Positions 50,008 to 58,128 of a stretch of DNA of 64,000 bases are shown piece by piece. Under the pieces are notes generated by a model. That model made no database searches and was not told the origin of the DNA. It saw only the letters and a program-made list of their open reading frames with translations. The DNA is from UBA5078 sp964538025. Its GTDB lineage: Bacteria > Pseudomonadota > Gammaproteobacteria > Pseudomonadales > Pseudohongiellaceae. Position 1 is the first letter of the stretch; each line of letters starts with the position of its first letter. Made by a program: the position numbers and the translations under genes. The DNA lies in NCBI GenBank assembly GCA_964538025.1, contig CAZICZ010000003.1, positions 124,001 to 188,000 of the forward strand, given 5' to 3'.

Positions 50008-50609
50008 GGGAGCTCACGCGGATCCGTCCAGCGCTGCATCAGATAAAAATGCACATTGCCGGCACGCTTGGATTTCAACAGGTGCCAGGTTGCGGGCAGC
50101 GAAGGCACGGCAAGCTCGGTGGCGGATTCAAGATACACGAGCGCCCTGTCTCTCAACAGGCCACTGGCCTCGAGCGCGACGGCACTTCGCACCAGCAAAT
50201 CACTTGCAAACGGCGGATCAAGAAAGACCAGGTCATAGGCCTCCGCCGCTTTGGAGCGGGGAGAGGCAAGCCAAGCGAGCGAGTCCTCGCAAAATACCTC
50301 AAAGTCCGTGGCCTGCAAGGTAGCAAGGCTGTGACGAATCGCCTGCGCTGCCACTGGCGATCGCTCTATGAAGGTGACATGCCGTGCCCCGCGAGAAAGC
50401 GCCTCGATGCCACAGGCGCCGCTTCCGGCAAACAGATCCAGACAGTCTGCTCGCGCAACGTGTTCCTGCAACCAGTTGAAAAGAGTTTCCCGGATGCGGT
50501 CTGCGGTGGGTCTCAATCCCTCCACATCAGGGAACACCACCTTTCGGCTTCGCCATTGGCCTGCGATGATGCGCAAGCTGTTCTCGGCCTTCGTCTTACG
50601 TGTTTTCAT
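50004..50609 (-). CDS. rsmD: 16S rRNA (guanine966-N2)-methyltransferase RsmD
   Basis: A 201-residue SAM-dependent enzyme methylating G966 of 16S rRNA. LRIIAGQWRSRKV and GLRPTADRIRETLFNWL are the family N terminus, LDLFAGSGACGIEALSRGA near residue 55 is the SAM site, and VFLDPPFAS near residue 130 is the catalytic DPPF motif. The ATG at 50609 is chosen by alignment to E. coli RsmD; the frame extends upstream into the ftsY promoter region. It is divergent from ftsY with 111 bases between, an arrangement common in gammaproteobacteria. Confidence 0.92.
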   Translation of the reverse strand: MKTRKTKAENSLRIIAGQWRSRKVVFPDVEGLRPTADRIRETLFNWLQEHVARADCLDLFAGSGACGIEALSRGARHVTFIERSPVAAQAIRHSLATLQATDFEVFCEDSLAWLASPRSKAAEAYDLVFLDPPFASDLLVRSAVALEASGLLRDRALVYLESATELAVPSLPATWHLLKSKRAGNVHFYLMQRWTDPRELP

Positions 50610-50720
50610 GAGGAGAATGTCGAGGCTCGTGAGCTGGGGAGTCCATGCGTTGTGATGTTCTGCAATCGCCGGAAATGGTAGCATAGCGGGCTCATTCAGC
50701 GCGCTGGAAGAATCCCGCCC

Positions 50721-51731
50721 ATGTTCAGTTTCATCAAGAAAAAAGCCCCGCCTGCCCCGCCCGTGGAGGAGTCGTCCTCCGAAGTGGCTTCTGACGCGCA
50801 GCCCTTCAGTGGCACCGGTTTTTTCAGCCGCCTCAAACAAAGCCTGAGCAAAACCCGGACGGCACTGAGTGATTCGCTCAGTTCACTGATCCTAGGGCGC
50901 AAGACAATCGACGAGGATCTGCTCGAGGACATCGAAACTGCGTTGCTCAGCGCAGATCTTGGCCTTGCCGCCACCGATCACATCATCAAGGGGCTGACGC
51001 ACAAACTTGGACGCAAACAACTGCAGGATCCCCAGGCGCTTTTGGGCAGCCTGAAAACGGAATTGACGGCACTCCTGCAGGGATGTGAGGTCCCGCTCGT
51101 GATTGACTCGTCCCGCAAACCCTTTGTGATTCTGGTGGTGGGCGTGAACGGCGCCGGCAAAACCACCACCATCGGCAAGTTGTCCAAGCAGCTGCAACGG
51201 GACGGCCATCGCGTCATGCTGGCCGCGGGTGACACGTTCCGCGCCGCCGCGGTGGAGCAATTGAAGGTGTGGGGAGAGCGCAACGACATTCCTGTGATCG
51301 CCCAGCCCACCGGCTCGGACAGCGCCTCGGTGATTTTCGACGCCTATCAGTCCGCCAAAGCCAAGGGCATTGACGTCCTGATCGCAGACACGGCCGGACG
51401 CTTGCACACCAAGGACAATCTCATGCAGGAACTGGAAAAGATCGTTCGCGTCCTGCGCAAACTCGACCCATCGGTGCCTCATGAGACTCTGCTTGTGCTG
51501 GATTCCACGACGGGACAGAACTCCCTCAATCAGGCGCGCAGTTTCCATGGCGCTGTGACGGTTTCCGGCATCGCCCTGACAAAGCTTGATGGCACCGCAA
51601 AGGGCGGGATGGTCTTTGCCATTGCCAAGGAATTGGGCTTGCCTATTCGCTATATTGGCGTTGGCGAGCAGGTGGACGACCTGCGCCCCTTCGCCGCCCA
51701 AGAATTTGTAGACGCTCTGTTTACGCAGTAA
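50721..51731 (+). CDS. ftsY: Signal recognition particle receptor FtsY
   Basis: A 336-residue SRP GTPase that docks ribosome-SRP complexes at the membrane. The N-terminal A domain is short (about 40 residues) compared with E. coli. The N domain is followed by the G domain: GVNGAGKTTTIGKL (P-loop) near residue 143, DTFRAAAVEQL, IADTAGRLHTKD (G3) near 222 and LTKLDGTAKGG (G4) near 285. It is the first gene of ftsY-ftsE-ftsX. Confidence 0.96.
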   Translation: MFSFIKKKAPPAPPVEESSSEVASDAQPFSGTGFFSRLKQSLSKTRTALSDSLSSLILGRKTIDEDLLEDIETALLSADLGLAATDHIIKGLTHKLGRKQLQDPQALLGSLKTELTALLQGCEVPLVIDSSRKPFVILVVGVNGAGKTTTIGKLSKQLQRDGHRVMLAAGDTFRAAAVEQLKVWGERNDIPVIAQPTGSDSASVIFDAYQSAKAKGIDVLIADTAGRLHTKDNLMQELEKIVRVLRKLDPSVPHETLLVLDSTTGQNSLNQARSFHGAVTVSGIALTKLDGTAKGGMVFAIAKELGLPIRYIGVGEQVDDLRPFAAQEFVDALFTQ

Positions 51732-51765
51732 CGTTCCTCTGTCGTTTCTCCTGCGGGACCCTGCC

Positions 51766-52467
51766 ATGATCACGTTTGACAATGTCAGCAAGCGTTACCC
51801 GAGCGGACATCAGGCCTTGAGTCAGGTGAATTTCGAGCTCAAGGCGGGAGAAATGGCGTTTCTGACGGGCCGCTCGGGAGCCGGCAAGAGCACCCTGCTC
51901 AAACTCATCATGGTGATGGAAAAAGCGAGTCAGGGCACCCTCATCGTCAATGGCAAGAATCTCGCTCGAATGCCCGCAAACCAAATCCCTTTTTACCGCC
52001 GCCGCATCGGCGTTGTCTTCCAAGATCACCAGCTGCTGTTCGATCGCAACGTGTTTGAGAATGTCGCCCTGCCACTGCAGATAGAAGGCTACCCTCGCCA
52101 CGAAGCAGAGCGACGGGTCCGGGCAGCGCTCGACAAGGTCGGCCTTTTGAAGAAAGAAAAGATGATGCCGATTACGCTCTCCGGAGGAGAACAACAGCGC
52201 ATTGGCATCGCCCGTGCTGTCGTCAACCGCCCCCAGATTCTGCTGGCGGATGAACCAACAGGCAATCTTGATCCGGAACTGGCCGCCGAGATCATGCATC
52301 TTTTTGAGCAATTCAATCAGGTGGGCGTGAGCATGCTGATTGCCAGCCACGACTTGTCCTTGATCACGCGTCTGCGCCACCGCGTGCTGACACTTGAAAA
52401 CGGGCAACTGGTGCGGGATGCCGACTCCGGATTGCAACAAACGTTGCCAGAAGGGGTGCCCTCGTGA
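51766..52467 (+). CDS. ftsE: Cell division ATP-binding protein FtsE
   Basis: A 233-residue ABC ATPase that with FtsX controls peptidoglycan amidases at the septum. TGRSGAGKSTLLKL is Walker A near residue 37, LSGGEQQRIGIARAV the signature near 140 and ILLADEPTGNLDPE Walker B. The ATG has a GGGA ribosome site upstream and follows ftsY after 34 bases. The stop overlaps the start of ftsX by four bases. Confidence 0.95.
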   Translation: MITFDNVSKRYPSGHQALSQVNFELKAGEMAFLTGRSGAGKSTLLKLIMVMEKASQGTLIVNGKNLARMPANQIPFYRRRIGVVFQDHQLLFDRNVFENVALPLQIEGYPRHEAERRVRAALDKVGLLKKEKMMPITLSGGEQQRIGIARAVVNRPQILLADEPTGNLDPELAAEIMHLFEQFNQVGVSMLIASHDLSLITRLRHRVLTLENGQLVRDADSGLQQTLPEGVPS

Positions 52468-53432
52468 GCGCAGATAAACGCACTTCGGGCGCACGGAAAA
52501 GCCAGGTCAGTCCGCGCGCTGCCCTGCAGTCCCAGTGGCAACAACATCTTGAAACGGCCCAGCAGACAATTGAAAAGCTCGTGAACGCCCCGGGCAACTC
52601 TCTTATGACCATTGCCGTCATTGGCATCGCCCTGCTTCTTCCAACGACACTTTTCGTCGCTCTCGACAATATATCCCGCCTCAGTGGCAATGCGGGTTCG
52701 GCAAGCCAGATTTCGGTCTATCTGCAAGACGATGTTAGCCCTGCCGAGGGTCTACAAATTAGTGAGCAATTGCTCACGCGCAATGATGTCGCGACGAGTC
52801 GCTATATCTCTCCCACCGACGCCGCCGTCGAGTTTGCCGCCTATTCGGGCCTCGGTGACGTTCTGTCGGCGCTTGATGAAAACCCCTTGCCTGGCACTAT
52901 CTTGATCACACCTCAGTCGCTGGAGCGTTCCGCGATCGCGACACTTAGGTCCGATCTGGAGCAATTGCCTGACGTCGCCCTGGTTCAGCTGGATCTCGAA
53001 TGGATAGAACGCCTGCAGGGATTTTTGCAGCTTGCGCGCAGGACATCTGCCGGCCTGATGGTGGTTCTTGGCATTGCCGTTCTGTTCATCGTCGGCAACA
53101 CGATTCGTGTCGCCATTGAAGGTCGGAGGGCAGAAATAGTCGTGATCAAGCTGGTTGGGGGTACGGATCAATATGTGGCACGCCCCTTCCTCTACAGTGG
53201 GGCACTATTTGGCCTAGCAGGAGCCGTGGTCGCCCGGACCTTGTTATTTGTGCTGCTGTTAGGCCTGCAGGGGCCGGTCAATACCTTGCTGCGCCTGTAT
53301 GGCAGTGAGGCCAGCCTTTTCGGGCTCTCTCCGTTAAACACCCTGTTGCTGCTGGCGATGGGAACCCTGCTAGGCTGGCTGGGCGCCTGGCTTTCTGTTC
53401 GCCAGCATCTGGTCGCCATTCAGCCACGCTGA
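52464..53432 (+). CDS. ftsX: Cell division protein FtsX
   Basis: A 322-residue four-helix membrane partner of FtsE. After a 50-residue cytoplasmic start, the first helix is MTIAVIGIALLLPTTLFVAL (about residues 49-68). A periplasmic domain of about 115 residues with QISVYLQDDVSPAEG follows, as needed to activate amidase regulators such as EnvC. Three further helices occupy about residues 190-320, with the FtsX/MacB-like EGRRAEIVVIKLVGGTDQYV cytoplasmic loop. It begins with GTG overlapping ftsE (4 bases). Confidence 0.93.
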   Translation: MSADKRTSGARKSQVSPRAALQSQWQQHLETAQQTIEKLVNAPGNSLMTIAVIGIALLLPTTLFVALDNISRLSGNAGSASQISVYLQDDVSPAEGLQISEQLLTRNDVATSRYISPTDAAVEFAAYSGLGDVLSALDENPLPGTILITPQSLERSAIATLRSDLEQLPDVALVQLDLEWIERLQGFLQLARRTSAGLMVVLGIAVLFIVGNTIRVAIEGRRAEIVVIKLVGGTDQYVARPFLYSGALFGLAGAVVARTLLFVLLLGLQGPVNTLLRLYGSEASLFGLSPLNTLLLLAMGTLLGWLGAWLSVRQHLVAIQPR

Positions 53433-53603
53433 ATCCATTGAAAATCCTGATGGTAACCATTGAAATTTTCCAATGGTCAGCGGGGAAAAATCGCGTCACA
53501 TTTAGACTTGAAATCCAGTAGAAGCATCGCCATATAGCTTCGAACCTGTCAGCACTTGACGGGCAACTCACCTGGCAGTTCGTAGCCAGCGAGAAACAAG
53601 CAG

Positions 53604-53612
53604 TGCTAGAAT
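53604..53612 (+). promoter_or_regulatory. rpoH: Candidate extended -10 promoter of rpoH
   Basis: TGC-TAGAAT at 53604-53612 is an extended -10 element (TGn plus five of six consensus bases). No good -35 lies 17 bases upstream, which extended -10 promoters tolerate. It would start transcription near 53620, leaving a leader of about 78 bases. A second, weaker candidate is TTGAAA at 53508-53513. Sigma-E-type elements were looked for and not found convincingly. Confidence 0.4.
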
Positions 53613-53631
53613 GCGGCGTCTACGGGTGAAT

Positions 53632-53669
53632 GGGTAAGCAGGCAACCCCTAATTTACCCTGTCAACAGG
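53632..53669 (+). promoter_or_regulatory. Structured rpoH leader (two inverted repeats)
   Basis: GGGTAA (53632-53637) can pair with TTACCC (53654-53659), and CCTG-TCAA-CAGG (about 53658-53669) forms a second tight hairpin just before the ribosome site. RpoH translation is temperature-controlled by mRNA structure in E. coli, though there the structure involves the coding region; a similar role here is inference. Confidence 0.3.
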
Positions 53670-53697
53670 CAGAACTTGAGAGTAGTAAAGGCTGATT

Positions 53698-54558
53698 ATG
53701 AGTAGCGGAAAAAGTTTACAGGTTATGGGCCCCATCGTTCCGGGTCGTGATTTGACGGCTTACATAGCGTCCGTAAACAGTATTGCTGTTCTGACTCCGG
53801 AGCAGGAACTGGAATTAGCCAACCAGTATTTCTACGAAAACAACGTGGATGCGGCACGCCAGCTGGTGCTGGCTCATCTGCGCTTTGTTGTGCATCTCGC
53901 GAAAAGCTATGCGGGATACGGTCTTTCTCAGGCTGACCTGATCCAAGAAGGCAATGTTGGCCTCATGAAAGCAGTGAAGCGCTTTAATCCTGAGGTCGGC
54001 GTTCGTCTGGTGTCGTTTGCCGTGCACTGGATCAAAGCCGAAATGCACGAATTCATCCTGCGCAACTGGCGCATCGTGAAAATCGCCACCACCAAGGCAC
54101 AACGCAAATTGTTCTTTAATCTGCGCAGCACCAAGAAAACCCTTGGCTGGCTAACCAACGACGAAGCACAGGCCATGGCGGACGAGTTAGGTGTTGATGC
54201 CAAAACCGTACGTCAGATGGAAGGCCGCATGAGCGCCTATGACATGGCTTTCGATGCAGACCCGGATGCTGATGACGACGTCGCTTACCGCTCTCCCGCG
54301 TATTTCCTAGAGGACGACACCTCCGACATGGCGGCTTCGATTGAAGCCGAAGAATGGGAAGACAGTGCCAATGACAGCCTGTACATGGCGATGGAAGGGC
54401 TGGACGAGCGCAGCAGAGACATTATTACCAGCCGCTGGCTGAGCGATGAAAAAGCAACACTGCATGAGCTGGCCGCCAAATATCAGGTGTCTGCAGAGCG
54501 AATTCGTCAGCTGGAAAAAAATGCAATGGACAAGGTAAAAGCGCTTATACAGGCGTAA
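53698..54558 (+). CDS. rpoH: Heat-shock sigma factor RpoH (sigma-32)
   Basis: A 286-residue sigma-70-family factor that directs RNA polymerase to chaperone and protease genes. Region 2 includes LVLAHLRFVVHLAKSYAGYG and QADLIQEGNVGLMKAVKRF; the RpoH box appears as QRKLFFNLRSTKK near residue 137, a diagnostic feature of sigma-32. Region 4 has the helix-turn-helix TLHELAAKYQVSAERIRQLE near the C terminus. Length is nearly that of E. coli RpoH (284). A strong terminator follows. Confidence 0.96.
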   Translation: MSSGKSLQVMGPIVPGRDLTAYIASVNSIAVLTPEQELELANQYFYENNVDAARQLVLAHLRFVVHLAKSYAGYGLSQADLIQEGNVGLMKAVKRFNPEVGVRLVSFAVHWIKAEMHEFILRNWRIVKIATTKAQRKLFFNLRSTKKTLGWLTNDEAQAMADELGVDAKTVRQMEGRMSAYDMAFDADPDADDDVAYRSPAYFLEDDTSDMAASIEAEEWEDSANDSLYMAMEGLDERSRDIITSRWLSDEKATLHELAAKYQVSAERIRQLEKNAMDKVKALIQA

Positions 54559-54577
54559 ACGACGCATCGCCGTAAAG

Positions 54578-54610
54578 AGCCGCTAAAGCTTCACTTTGGC
54601 GGCTTTTTTA
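54578..54610 (+). terminator. Rho-independent terminator of rpoH
   Basis: An eleven-base-pair stem AGCCGCTAAAG / CTTTGGCGGCT (one G-U pair) with the five-base loop CTTCA is followed directly by six T. It begins 19 bases after the rpoH stop and separates rpoH from the DUF423 gene. Confidence 0.92.
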
Positions 54611-54660
54611 TTGGAGTAGTGGGCAAAATCGGAGGCGCTTTGCGCCGGGAGTCGGACACC

Positions 54661-55041
54661 ATGGCGCATCTCTTTCTCGTCCTCGCCAGCATCAACGGGT
54701 TTATTGCTGTTGCCCTCGGCGCCTTTGCCGCGCATGGCCTGAAAGCCATGCTGAGCGCTGACCTGCTTGCCACCTTTCAGACGGGCGTGCAGTACCAGAT
54801 GTATCATGCTTTTGCCCTGATGGCGGTAGGACTGCTCAGCGTGTCATTCCCCGGTAATGCTTCGTTAAAGATTGCAGGGTTCCTGTTTCTTGCCGGTATC
54901 GTCATCTTCTCGGGCAGTCTTTATGTGCTCGCCCTGAGCGGCATTCGCTGGCTTGGCGCCATCACTCCAATAGGAGGGCTGGCGTTTCTGGCAGGATGGG
55001 CAATGCTTGCCTGGTCCATGGCACGCACCCAGGCTACTTGA
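54661..55041 (+). CDS. DUF423 family membrane protein
   Basis: A 126-residue protein with four short membrane helices and the family start FLVLASINGFIAVALGAFAAHGL, which includes the GAFAAHGL signature. QTGVQYQMYHAFALMAVGLL and the final TPIGGLAFLAGWAMLAW are also conserved. The biochemical role of DUF423 (YgdD-like) proteins is unknown. The ATG at 54661 has GGGAG nine bases before it. It is followed after ten bases by thiS, so it likely shares a transcript with thiS-thiG. Confidence 0.87.
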   Translation: MAHLFLVLASINGFIAVALGAFAAHGLKAMLSADLLATFQTGVQYQMYHAFALMAVGLLSVSFPGNASLKIAGFLFLAGIVIFSGSLYVLALSGIRWLGAITPIGGLAFLAGWAMLAWSMARTQAT

Positions 55042-55051
55042 GAATCCCACC

Positions 55052-55252
55052 ATGCACATCATCGTCAATGGCGACCCGGTCACCCTGCCTGATGGCGCGA
55101 GCGTTCAGGATCTCATCCGTCTCCTCTCCTTAGGGGATGCCAAGCTCGCCATCGAGGTAAATCAGGCCATCGTGCCCCGAAGTGCCCACGCGAACCATCG
55201 CCTTCGGGATCAGGATTGCGTGGAGATTGTGCACGCCATTGGTGGTGGCTGA
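55052..55252 (+). CDS. thiS: Thiamine sulfur carrier protein ThiS
   Basis: A 66-residue ubiquitin-fold carrier ending in the obligatory Gly-Gly (VHAIGGG). The C-terminal glycine is turned into a thiocarboxylate and donates sulfur to the thiazole ring built by ThiG. The start MHIIVNGDPVTLPDGASV is typical, and the ATG at 55052 gives the standard length. No TPP riboswitch is visible in the short gap upstream, so regulation is not by that route here. Confidence 0.93.
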   Translation: MHIIVNGDPVTLPDGASVQDLIRLLSLGDAKLAIEVNQAIVPRSAHANHRLRDQDCVEIVHAIGGG

Positions 55253-55297
55253 CCCTCACCACGCCCACTAGCGACTCTTCAAAGAACCAGGATTTAT

Positions 55298-56086
55298 ATG
55301 AGCACTCACGACACGGCCCTGCACATTGCCGGCAAAACCTACCAGTCTCGCCTGATCATAGGGAGCGGCAAATACCAGAGTTTCCAACAGAATCTCGATG
55401 CTCTTGTTGCCAGCGGGGCGGAAATGATCACGGTGGCCATTCGCCGCGTCAATCTGGGCCAGGATCGCAATACGCCAAGCCTGCTCGAAGTAATTTCCCC
55501 GAACACTTACACCATTCTGCCCAATACCGCAGGGTGTTATACCGCTGCCGATGCCGTGCGTACGTGCCGGATGGCGCGCGAACTCCTCGATGGCCACAAG
55601 TTGGTGAAGCTTGAGGTGCTGGGTGACCAGAAGACTCTCTATCCCAATGTGACCGAAACCCTGATCGCCGCTGAAGAACTGGTTCGCGACGGATTTGATG
55701 TCATGGTCTATACCAGTGATGATCCGCTGATTGCCAAACGCCTGGAGGAAATCGGTTGTGTCGCGGTGATGCCTCTTGGCGCGCCGATCGGTTCCGGTCT
55801 CGGTATTCGCAATCCCTACAATATCCGCATGATTCTCGACAATGCGCGTGTCCCGATCATCGTGGATGCAGGAGTCGGCACAGCCTCCGATGCCGCCATC
55901 GCCATGGAGCTGGGCTGTCATGGGGTGTTGATGAACACGGCAATCGCAGAAGCCAAGGATCCCGTCCTGATGGCAAGTGCCATGCGGCATGCGGTCACCG
56001 CCGGTCGTCAAGCTTTCCTGGCCGGGCGGATGCCTCGTCGTCTCTACGCGAGTGCCTCTTCGCCGATTGATGGGACGTTTTTCTGA
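55298..56086 (+). CDS. thiG: Thiazole synthase ThiG
   Basis: A 262-residue TIM-barrel enzyme forming the thiazole phosphate of thiamine from deoxyxylulose phosphate, dehydroglycine and ThiS thiocarboxylate. YQSRLIIGSGKYQSF starts the barrel, ITVAIRRVN follows, KLEVLGDQKTLYPN contains the lysine that forms the Schiff base, and MPLGAPIGSGLGI and VDAGVGTASDAAIAMELG are the phosphate-binding ends. Length is close to E. coli ThiG. Other thiamine genes (thiH or thiO, thiF) are not nearby. Confidence 0.95.
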   Translation: MSTHDTALHIAGKTYQSRLIIGSGKYQSFQQNLDALVASGAEMITVAIRRVNLGQDRNTPSLLEVISPNTYTILPNTAGCYTAADAVRTCRMARELLDGHKLVKLEVLGDQKTLYPNVTETLIAAEELVRDGFDVMVYTSDDPLIAKRLEEIGCVAVMPLGAPIGSGLGIRNPYNIRMILDNARVPIIVDAGVGTASDAAIAMELGCHGVLMNTAIAEAKDPVLMASAMRHAVTAGRQAFLAGRMPRRLYASASSPIDGTFF

Positions 56087-56107
56087 TTTTTCGCGAGCAC
56101 GCATGCA

Positions 56108-56809
56108 ATGACCGACTCTCCTGAAAACGCGCCGGAATTTCGTCGCAGTATTCGCAGCTACGTAATCCGGGGCGGTCGTCTGACCACTTCCCAACACAAC
56201 GCCCTTGAAACTCTCTGGCCAGTCTATGGCCTGCGTCATGCCGACGGCTTGCTGAATCCGGAAGCTGTTTTTCACCGCAAGGCACCCCTGATCATGGAGA
56301 TCGGATTTGGGATGGGCGATTCACTGCTGGCCATGGCGATGGCAAACCCCGAAACGGATTTCCTGGGCGTGGAGGTTCATCGCCCGGGCGTGGGCAGGCT
56401 TCTACACGAGATTGAAGTACACCAGATCAAGAACCTGCGGGTGTATTGCCACGATGCAAAAGAGATTCTTGCAGATTGCATCGCGAACGAATCGCTTGAC
56501 GGGATTCAGGTGTTTTTTCCCGATCCGTGGCACAAGAAGAAGCACCACAAGCGGCGCCTGATCCAACCGGAATTTGTGGAACAACTGCGCCCTAAGCTGT
56601 GCATTGGCGGACGTCTCCACATGGCAACCGATTGGGAGCCTTATGCCGCTCACATGATGGACGTGATGTCGACTGCCGTGCATTTTCGCAATGCCGCCGG
56701 TGCCGGCCAATTTAGTGTAGGCACGGACCGGCCTCTAACCAAATTTGAAAAACGTGGCCATCGATTGGGCCATGTCGTCAACGATCTGGTGTTTATCCGC
56801 GAGTCCTGA
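56108..56809 (+). CDS. trmB: tRNA (guanine46-N7)-methyltransferase TrmB
   Basis: A 233-residue SAM-dependent enzyme methylating G46 of tRNA. RRSIRSYVIRGGRLT and the IMEIGFGMGDSLLAMA SAM motif near residue 65, then LGVEVHRPGVGRLL, and the catalytic FFPDPWHKKKHHKRRLI near residue 138 are the family hallmarks. It starts 21 bases after thiG, so may be co-transcribed with it, as in several Pseudomonas-type genomes. Confidence 0.95.
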   Translation: MTDSPENAPEFRRSIRSYVIRGGRLTTSQHNALETLWPVYGLRHADGLLNPEAVFHRKAPLIMEIGFGMGDSLLAMAMANPETDFLGVEVHRPGVGRLLHEIEVHQIKNLRVYCHDAKEILADCIANESLDGIQVFFPDPWHKKKHHKRRLIQPEFVEQLRPKLCIGGRLHMATDWEPYAAHMMDVMSTAVHFRNAAGAGQFSVGTDRPLTKFEKRGHRLGHVVNDLVFIRES

Positions 56810-56911
56810 CGCCCCAAGTTCTGTCCAGTTCCTGAGTCCCTAGCGTGCGTGGCAAAGCCCAGATAGCTGGGGTATGCTTCCGAGACGCCACTCTGGGCCC
56901 GGGGGGAGAAC

Positions 56912-58087
56912 ATGACGCGCGTTCCAACATTATTCCGATCACTTCTGATGACAAGTGTCACCGCGTTCACCTTTTGGGTGAGCGTGCATGCGGCCGAAAA
57001 CCCCGGACTTCCCCGCACGATTGCCTGGTCCGCGTATCCGACCGGCACAGGCGGATACAGCCAGGCCGTGGCGATTGGCAGCATCATGCGGCGCGAGTAC
57101 GGCGTCAATCTGCGTGTGATTCCTGGCCGCAATGATGTTTCGCGGCTGGCAACACTGCTGGCGGGCCGTGTGCATTTCTCGGCCGGGGGCTCCGAAGCTG
57201 TGTACGCGCAGGAGGGAGTGCTCAATTTCGCGTCCCGAATCTGGGGCCCACAGCCCCTGCGCGCGCTGCTTTCTAACTTCTCGGAAAGTTGCTCTTTCTC
57301 TTTGGCGACGGCTGCAGACGCCAACATCAATACGATTGAGGACATTAGAGGAAAACGGGTGACGTGGGTGCAGGGCTCTCCTTCGCTGAACAATGCGCTG
57401 ACCGCCCTTCTTGCCTACGGCAACCTCAGCTGGGACGATGTCGAACGCGTGGAGGTCGGCGGGTATAACGCCTCGATTGAGGCTGTGATAAACAATCGCG
57501 CCGATGTCGTCGGAGGCGCCTGCAACTCGCCCCCCTTCCTGAGACTTGAGGCATCCCCGCGCGGCCTGAAATTTATCAGCTTCCCGCACAGCGACCTCGA
57601 GGCTGTTCAGCGTACGCGTTCTTTGCTGCCGTGGTATGTCACCCACATCGCCACGGAAGGACCCACACTGCCACCCGAGGGAATCGAAGTGTTTACCTCC
57701 GCCTATCCCTTGCTCGTGGGGATGGAGTCGGCGGATGACCTGTTGGTGTACAACCTCGTCAAAGTGATGCATGAACAATATGACGATTACAAGGATGCCG
57801 CACCCGGCGCAAGCGGATGGTTGATGAGCAGGCAGAAGTTTGAATCTGCCTTTATTCCCTATCACCCCGCGGCCATTCGCTATTTCAAGGAAATCGGGGC
57901 GTGGACTCCGGAAGCCGAAGCCACTCAGCAAGCAAACCTCTTCCGGCAGCAGGTGTTGCACGATGCCTGGGTTGCCTACAGCGCAACCGCCTCCAAGGAG
58001 CCGGGTGTCTTTGAAGCGGGGTGGCTCGCAGCAAGAGAAAAAGCCCTGGCAGAAAAAGGCCTATTGACGCTGGCCGAAAACATCTGA
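56912..58087 (+). CDS. TAXI family TRAP transporter solute receptor
   Basis: A 391-residue periplasmic binding protein. The signal peptide (LMTSVTAFTFWVSVHAA) ends near residue 28. The TAXI family start is seen in GTGGYSQAVAIGSIMRREYG, then LAGRVHFSAGGSEAVYAQEG and GKRVTWVQGSPSLNNAL. GGGGGGAG precedes the ATG by six bases. It is followed after 41 bases by the fused permease, so the two form a complete transporter. The ligand is unknown; TAXI systems import organic acids or amino acids using an ion gradient. Confidence 0.88.
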   Translation: MTRVPTLFRSLLMTSVTAFTFWVSVHAAENPGLPRTIAWSAYPTGTGGYSQAVAIGSIMRREYGVNLRVIPGRNDVSRLATLLAGRVHFSAGGSEAVYAQEGVLNFASRIWGPQPLRALLSNFSESCSFSLATAADANINTIEDIRGKRVTWVQGSPSLNNALTALLAYGNLSWDDVERVEVGGYNASIEAVINNRADVVGGACNSPPFLRLEASPRGLKFISFPHSDLEAVQRTRSLLPWYVTHIATEGPTLPPEGIEVFTSAYPLLVGMESADDLLVYNLVKVMHEQYDDYKDAAPGASGWLMSRQKFESAFIPYHPAAIRYFKEIGAWTPEAEATQQANLFRQQVLHDAWVAYSATASKEPGVFEAGWLAAREKALAEKGLLTLAENI

Positions 58088-58128
58088 CCTTCGTTCACAG
58101 ACTTTCATTCCAATAAGAAGAATGCCCC

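Larger units (their letters stand above)
53433..53697. other. Gap between ftsX and rpoH
   Basis: This gap of 265 bases carries the rpoH promoter region. It begins with an imperfect direct repeat (CCATTGAAAATCC and CCATTGAAATTTTCC) and a stem-loop CCATTG ... CAATGG at 53457-53476, which lacks a T-run. It continues with promoter-like sequence and a structured leader, listed separately. No gene is seen. Confidence 0.55.

Noticed and set aside
55041..55052. TPP riboswitch before thiS
   Set aside because: Only ten bases separate thiS from the upstream gene, and no THI-box-like sequence is visible.
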